A DNA stretch of 10,185 nt. It comes from CAVAVT01 sp963592185 (GTDB taxonomy: Bacteria > Bacillota > Negativicutes > Selenomonadales > Selenomonadaceae). Location of the stretch: the NCBI GenBank assembly GCA_963592185.1, contig CAVAVT010000055.1, positions 1 to 10,185 of the forward strand, written 5' to 3'. Below, in pieces: positions 7,126-10,185 of this stretch (its first letter is position 1; every line of letters starts with the position of its first letter). The translations under genes and the position numbers were made by a program. The notes under the pieces are model-generated. The model did no database searches, had not been told where the DNA came from, and saw nothing but the letters and a program-made list of their open reading frames with translations.

Positions 7126-8231
7126 AATCCATCACCTTCAGAGAATCTCACCTTCTGGTCCTCACGAAGCTTGTGTACCCCGGCGGTGACAATGGCTTCT
7201 CCATTCTTCAGCCCGGATACAAAGGCTGTGTTAGCCCCGAGTTTTTCCACGGTAATGGTCTTCAAATGAACGGTCATTGTGTCCTCGTCCACCACCCATA
7301 CCTGCGGATTATCCCCAGTCTGATAAAGGGCGGTGAGCGGAATTTCGCTGCCTAAAGTGCCGGAGCTGCCCTCCGGTGTTCCAGAGGTTTCAGAAACAAC
7401 GACACTTGCGGTCATGCCAAGCTCCATGCCCTCCGGGGGATTTGGGATAGACACACGGACCTTGTAGGTACGGCTTGCAGCGTTTGCCATTGGGGCAATC
7501 TCACGGACCACGCCACGGACGGATTTCCCCGGCAATGCCCAGAAAGTCACTCCGGTTTCCTTCCCTACGGAAACTGTGGAAAGCTTGTTTTCAGGAATCT
7601 GGATTTCCACCTCCAGTTCCCCTGCCTGAACCAGTGTAACCACAGTCTGTCCTGCAGCCACAACCTGTCCAGCCTCCGCATTGATAGCAGAAATCACGCC
7701 ATCCGCCTCGGCAACAAGATTGGTGTATCCAAGGGCATTATGACCCTGCACGGACTGTGCCACAGCATTCTGATAGGCAGCAGCCGCCGCATCATAGCTT
7801 GTCTGATACTGGTCCAGCACCGCTGCAGAAACGGCATTTTCCTCGTAAAGCTGGCGGTATCTGCTGAGATTTTTCTTTGCAAGATTCAGCTGTGCCTTTG
7901 CGGATTCCACCTGGGCATCCGTCTGGTTAGCCTTTTGAACAACATCTTTGGCATCAATTACCATCAGCACGTCACCGGCACTGACCCTCTGTCCGAGCTG
8001 TACGTTTCGGGACAGTATCTGCCCAGCCACCTGGAAGGAAAGATTGCTTTCATACCGGCCCCTTACAGTTCCGGCATATTTTCCTGAATTTGCGCTGTCA
8101 GCCTCCCCCACACGCTGATATTTCACCAGCTGTCCGGTATCCTCGGCGGTCTTTTCACTGCCGCACCCTGCCATCAGACATAGCAGAGCCGCCATAAAAA
8201 GCCCCAGCGCCTTTTGCAGCTTCAAATGCAT
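7122..8231 (-). CDS. RND periplasmic adapter (membrane fusion protein), lipoprotein
   Basis: This encodes a 369-residue HlyD/AcrA-like adapter that would link the permease to an outer channel. A lipoprotein signal peptide ends in LMAGC, so Cys23 would be lipidated and the protein anchored at the membrane. The first lipoyl half-motif (SFQVAGQILSRNV...GQRVSAGDVL) follows. Next comes an alanine- and glutamine-rich helical hairpin of moderate length (about residues 85-155). The second lipoyl half is ADGVISAINAEAGQVVAAGQ, followed by a beta-barrel (about 200-275) and a membrane-proximal domain. The start ATG 8231 is chosen because GAGAGG ends nine bases upstream and the lipoprotein signal begins there. 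A longer frame from 8267 would run into the regulator gene and add an N-terminus that does not fit a signal peptide. The gene begins 13 bases after the regulator stop and overlaps the permease start by four bases. Confidence 0.9.
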   Translation of the reverse strand: MHLKLQKALGLFMAALLCLMAGCGSEKTAEDTGQLVKYQRVGEADSANSGKYAGTVRGRYESNLSFQVAGQILSRNVQLGQRVSAGDVLMVIDAKDVVQKANQTDAQVESAKAQLNLAKKNLSRYRQLYEENAVSAAVLDQYQTSYDAAAAAYQNAVAQSVQGHNALGYTNLVAEADGVISAINAEAGQVVAAGQTVVTLVQAGELEVEIQIPENKLSTVSVGKETGVTFWALPGKSVRGVVREIAPMANAASRTYKVRVSIPNPPEGMELGMTASVVVSETSGTPEGSSGTLGSEIPLTALYQTGDNPQVWVVDEDTMTVHLKTITVEKLGANTAFVSGLKNGEAIVTAGVHKLREDQKVRFSEGDGL

Positions 8232-8244
8232 CGTTTCCCACCTC

Positions 8245-8697
8245 TCAATCTGCATGTACTTCGCCAAAATCTATGCGGCTGAGCTTCCATGCCATCTGCG
8301 CCATAAGCTCCACCGCCACTTCCGTCTTGTCCTCCGGGAATCCAGCGGTAAGATAAGTTACCATCTCCTTGACTACCTTTTTCATGAAAGCCTGCTTTGA
8401 GCGGCCCAAGTCCGTTACAAAGACATTTCTTTTTCTGCCGTCGTAGGTGTCCTTTTTTCTGACAACATATCCCTTCTGCTCCAAGGTGGTAATGCCACGG
8501 GTCACCACCGCCTTGTCCAAATAAAGCGCCGCCGCCAGCTCATCCTGGCTGCAGCCCTCCATTTCATAGAGCTTCAACAGAAGAGTAAACTCCGAATATG
8601 TGAGATCAAGTCCTGCATTGTGGCAGGTATCCACCACAAACGCCTGAGTACGCCGTCTAATAATCCCAAAACTGTGGGCTATATCCATGTAATCCAT
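8245..8697 (-). CDS. MarR-family transcriptional regulator
   Basis: This encodes 150 residues, typical for MarR dimers. N-terminal dimerisation helices precede a winged helix-turn-helix (about 50-75, SQDELAAALYLDKAVVTRGI). The wing contains the family signature D83...D86-G-R-K-R, followed by VTDLG (94-98). Such proteins usually repress a nearby exporter and let go of DNA on binding a small phenolic or lipophilic ligand. Its place as first gene before the adapter and permease suggests it controls that operon and itself. ATG 8697 is the chosen start, eight bases after AGGAG (8710-8706). An upstream in-frame TTG (8715) would place this ribosome binding site inside the gene. Two cysteines (25 and 49) could in principle sense oxidation, but no redox motif is recognised. 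Confidence 0.88.
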   Translation of the reverse strand: MDYMDIAHSFGIIRRRTQAFVVDTCHNAGLDLTYSEFTLLLKLYEMEGCSQDELAAALYLDKAVVTRGITTLEQKGYVVRKKDTYDGRKRNVFVTDLGRSKQAFMKKVVKEMVTYLTAGFPEDKTEVAVELMAQMAWKLSRIDFGEVHAD

Positions 8698-8718
8698 AAA
8701 AATCTCTCCTAGCAAACC

Positions 8719-8770
8719 GTATATTTATTCATCACTGTATATTTGTTGATTATATCAATAATTATATCAA
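8719..8770. repeat. two direct-repeat pairs in the marR promoter region
   Basis: ATTATATCAA occurs at 8749-8758 and 8761-8770, with a 12-base period. GTATATTTATTCAT (8719-8732) recurs as GTATATTTGTTGAT (8737-8750), with 12 of 14 identical and an 18-base period. The first pair forms the two extended -10 elements on the minus strand. The second pair lies between promoter and ribosome binding site, where a bound protein would block transcription. Confidence 0.4.
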
Positions 8771-8778
8771 AATTTTGA
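8743..8778. promoter_or_regulatory. candidate MarR operators: two palindromes over the promoter
   Basis: TTGAT-TAT-ATCAA (8746-8758) is an inverted repeat that extends to 8743-8761 as TT-n-TTGAT-nnn-ATCAA-n-AA. The perfect palindrome TCAAAATTTTGA lies at 8767-8778. The first covers the downstream extended -10 copy; the second lies in the spacer of the upstream promoter. Size and position fit autorepression by a MarR dimer, which is inferred from context. The region is AT-rich, so short palindromes also arise by chance. Confidence 0.4.
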
Positions 8779-8789
8779 GCACTTTTCCA
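8761..8789 (-). promoter_or_regulatory. putative promoter of the marR-adapter-RND operon
   Basis: Reading the minus strand, TGGAAA (8789-8784) is followed after 17 bases by TATAAT (8766-8761). A TGA directly before the -10 makes it an extended -10 element (TGATATAAT). A second identical TGATATAAT lies 12 bases downstream (-10 at 8754-8749) with a poorer -35. The first is the preferred site, giving an mRNA leader of about 60 bases before the regulator start. Confidence 0.5.
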
Positions 8790-8874
8790 TTAAAAAAGCC
8801 CGTCAGACATAAGATATTCCTTAAAAATCAAGAGGTTCATAGCCCAACATATATACGCTTATACAATGCTCCTC

Positions 8875-8902
8875 TTGTCCCCCCCATGTGAACTGATATA
8901 CT
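8875..8902 (+). promoter_or_regulatory. putative promoter of the acyltransferase gene
   Basis: TTGTCC (8875-8880) and TATACT (8897-8902) are separated by 16 bases, and TGA before the -10 makes an extended -10 element. A 7-bp inverted repeat, CAAGAGG (8829-8835) with CCTCTTG (8871-8877), overlaps the -35. It could be an operator half-site pair, though the arms are 35 bases apart. AAAGGAG (8920-8926) is the ribosome binding site, eight bases before ATG 8935. Confidence 0.45.
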
Positions 8903-8934
8903 GTTTTTATACTACAGACAAAGGAGACATGTAA

Positions 8935-10074
8935 ATGACTACTGAGAAAAAGCAACGAAGTTCTAATATCGAACTGCTGCGTATAGTGGCAATGTTTATG
9001 ATTATACTCTTTCATATAACCGTCCATTGCGTTACGGTACAGCTATCTGATCCAAAATCATTAGGAATGACCTTTTCCGAGTACTTCTCCCAACCGGTAT
9101 TTCACTGGCAGATTTTGATTCTTGCATTTCTAGGAACCTTAGGCATTATATCCAATGCAATATTCATCCTTATATCCGGATATTTCATGGCAAACAAGGA
9201 TAAAGAATCTATAAAGATGGGAACAATATCACAAAAGCTACTCTTACAGCTGGGATTTGCTTCTCTCCTCCTCGCCTGTGTACCGCCACTAATCCACATA
9301 GCAATGCCAGATTTTTCTGTAAAAATGCTGGGAATCTCATCATTTAACAACTTGTCATGGTTCGTTGGTTATTATTTTCTCATTATGTTATGCGGACGAT
9401 TATTCTACAATGACTTTTTAAGCAAACTTGATTATAAAAAATATACAGCTTTTCTCTTAACTCTATTTGCTTTCACTGAATTTGGCTGGTCAAGAGGACG
9501 AGTAGAAGCGCTGGCTGGTGGGCTGGGCATCGTATGTATTGGTCTTTTTCTTTATGCCCTAGGCGGATATATTAAGCGTTTTGATCCTTTTGCAAAAATA
9601 AAGGCATCCGCCATAGTTCTTACCTTGATTATCATTCATAGCCTAGTTCTTCTTTCCAGCTACAATCTTACAGTAACTAAAATATTCGACTATATGATAA
9701 AAGGAACTACAAAGCCATTTATACCCGTAATCCCTGGCTATGACAATTGGAGCATCATTACTGTTGCCAGTGCAATCTGCCTGTTTGAATTATTTAGGCG
9801 GATAAATCTTCCATACAGCAAGATAATCAATTATTTAGGTAAAGCAACTTTCATGATATATCTGCTTCATGACAATTCTGTATTCTATAATCTTTGGAAC
9901 CATAGAAACTGGGTTGAGACTCTTACCAGCAGTCCATTATTGTTCATCTTCCACATACTAAAATGGAGCGCCTTCACCTTCATGCTTGGGACTATCGCCT
10001 ACGCACTATACGATTTGTGTATGAAAGCCCTCGCCTCCCACAAACATCTATTTTATAAATCCGACAAAACTTAA
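8935..10074 (+). CDS. acyltransferase-3 family integral membrane protein
   Basis: This encodes a 379-residue, multi-pass inner-membrane protein with about ten hydrophobic segments. The opening NIELLRIVAMFMIILFHITVH is characteristic of the acyltransferase 3 (OafA/WecH-like) family, with R16 and H27 at the conserved Arg and His positions. Further family-like motifs are ILISGYFM, LSWFVGYYFLIML and, near the C-terminus, GKATFMIYLLHDN. Members transfer acetyl, succinyl or other acyl groups to sugars of surface polysaccharide, O-antigen, teichoic acid or exported glycans. The acceptor here is unknown. No glycosyltransferase or polysaccharide genes lie beside it. Base composition differs from its neighbours: a sample at 9421-9480 has 16 of 60 G+C, while 7441-7500 in the adapter gene has 32 of 60. 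It has its own promoter and is transcribed divergently from the efflux operon. Confidence 0.88.
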   Translation: MTTEKKQRSSNIELLRIVAMFMIILFHITVHCVTVQLSDPKSLGMTFSEYFSQPVFHWQILILAFLGTLGIISNAIFILISGYFMANKDKESIKMGTISQKLLLQLGFASLLLACVPPLIHIAMPDFSVKMLGISSFNNLSWFVGYYFLIMLCGRLFYNDFLSKLDYKKYTAFLLTLFAFTEFGWSRGRVEALAGGLGIVCIGLFLYALGGYIKRFDPFAKIKASAIVLTLIIIHSLVLLSSYNLTVTKIFDYMIKGTTKPFIPVIPGYDNWSIITVASAICLFELFRRINLPYSKIINYLGKATFMIYLLHDNSVFYNLWNHRNWVETLTSSPLLFIFHILKWSAFTFMLGTIAYALYDLCMKALASHKHLFYKSDKT

Positions 10075-10185
10075 CTGTATGCTTCCTTATTGCGAACAGC
10101 TAAAAAAATAACTCACACAAAAAGGGGCTATGACAAAAGATGCCAGCCGTGAATAAACCTGTGTTTTCTTCATCCTATATATTCC

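Noticed and set aside
8829..8877. Inverted repeat CAAGAGG/CCTCTTG as a terminator or small RNA
   Set aside because: The arms are 35 bases apart with no T-run; it is mentioned only as a weak operator possibility.
10105..10160. Possible terminator after the acyltransferase (A-run, GGGGCTATGACAAAAG, then GCCAGCC)
   Set aside because: Only a 4-bp GGCT/AGCC pairing is convincing and no T-run follows directly. It resembles half of a terminator but cannot be supported.
1..10185. CRISPR array, tRNA genes, insertion sequence ends, integrase or toxin-antitoxin pair
   Set aside because: No regularly spaced repeats, cloverleaf-like sequences, transposase motifs or small paired genes were seen on either strand.

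Overview
The window reads like a Firmicutes (Bacillota) chromosome segment. The best guess is a member of the Negativicutes, the Firmicutes with an outer membrane, or a related gut anaerobe. This rests on strong AGGAGG-type ribosome binding sites, a tripartite-type RND pump with a lipoprotein adapter, and a small secreted DUF4367-like protein. The genus cannot be read from the sequence, and a Lachnospiraceae host is not excluded.

Layout. Positions 1-285 hold no full-length gene. They contain a 13-codon minigene (53-94) with an unusually complete Shine-Dalgarno sequence, a long imperfect hairpin (117-189), and a promoter (232-261). The promoter leads into a large plus-strand gene (295-3438) for a membrane-bound hybrid sensor kinase with an internal GGDEF domain and a C-terminal receiver. 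A bidirectional terminator (3437-3486) separates it from a convergent minus-strand operon.

The minus-strand operon, in transcription order, is: a MarR-type regulator (8697-8245), a periplasmic adapter lipoprotein (8231-7122), an RND efflux permease (7125-4069) and a small secreted protein (4027-3497). Adapter and permease overlap by ATGA. The regulator and adapter are 13 bases apart, and the last gene follows the permease by 41 bases. An AT-rich promoter with palindromes that could bind the MarR protein lies at 8743-8789. The most economical reading is an autoregulated export system: the regulator senses a small molecule and releases repression, and the adapter and permease export the compound across the envelope. 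The secreted protein may assist in the periplasm or simply share the transcript. No TolC-like outer-membrane channel is encoded here.

Divergent from the operon, on the plus strand, is a multi-pass acyltransferase-3 family protein (8935-10074) with its own promoter. It is visibly richer in A+T than its neighbours and may have been acquired separately. The last 111 bases (10075-10185) show no gene and no convincing terminator.

Nothing here is a clear, wholly new system. The points most worth a second look are the structured leader before the kinase, the kinase's domain combination with a lost c-di-GMP inhibitory site, and the secreted protein at the end of the efflux operon.
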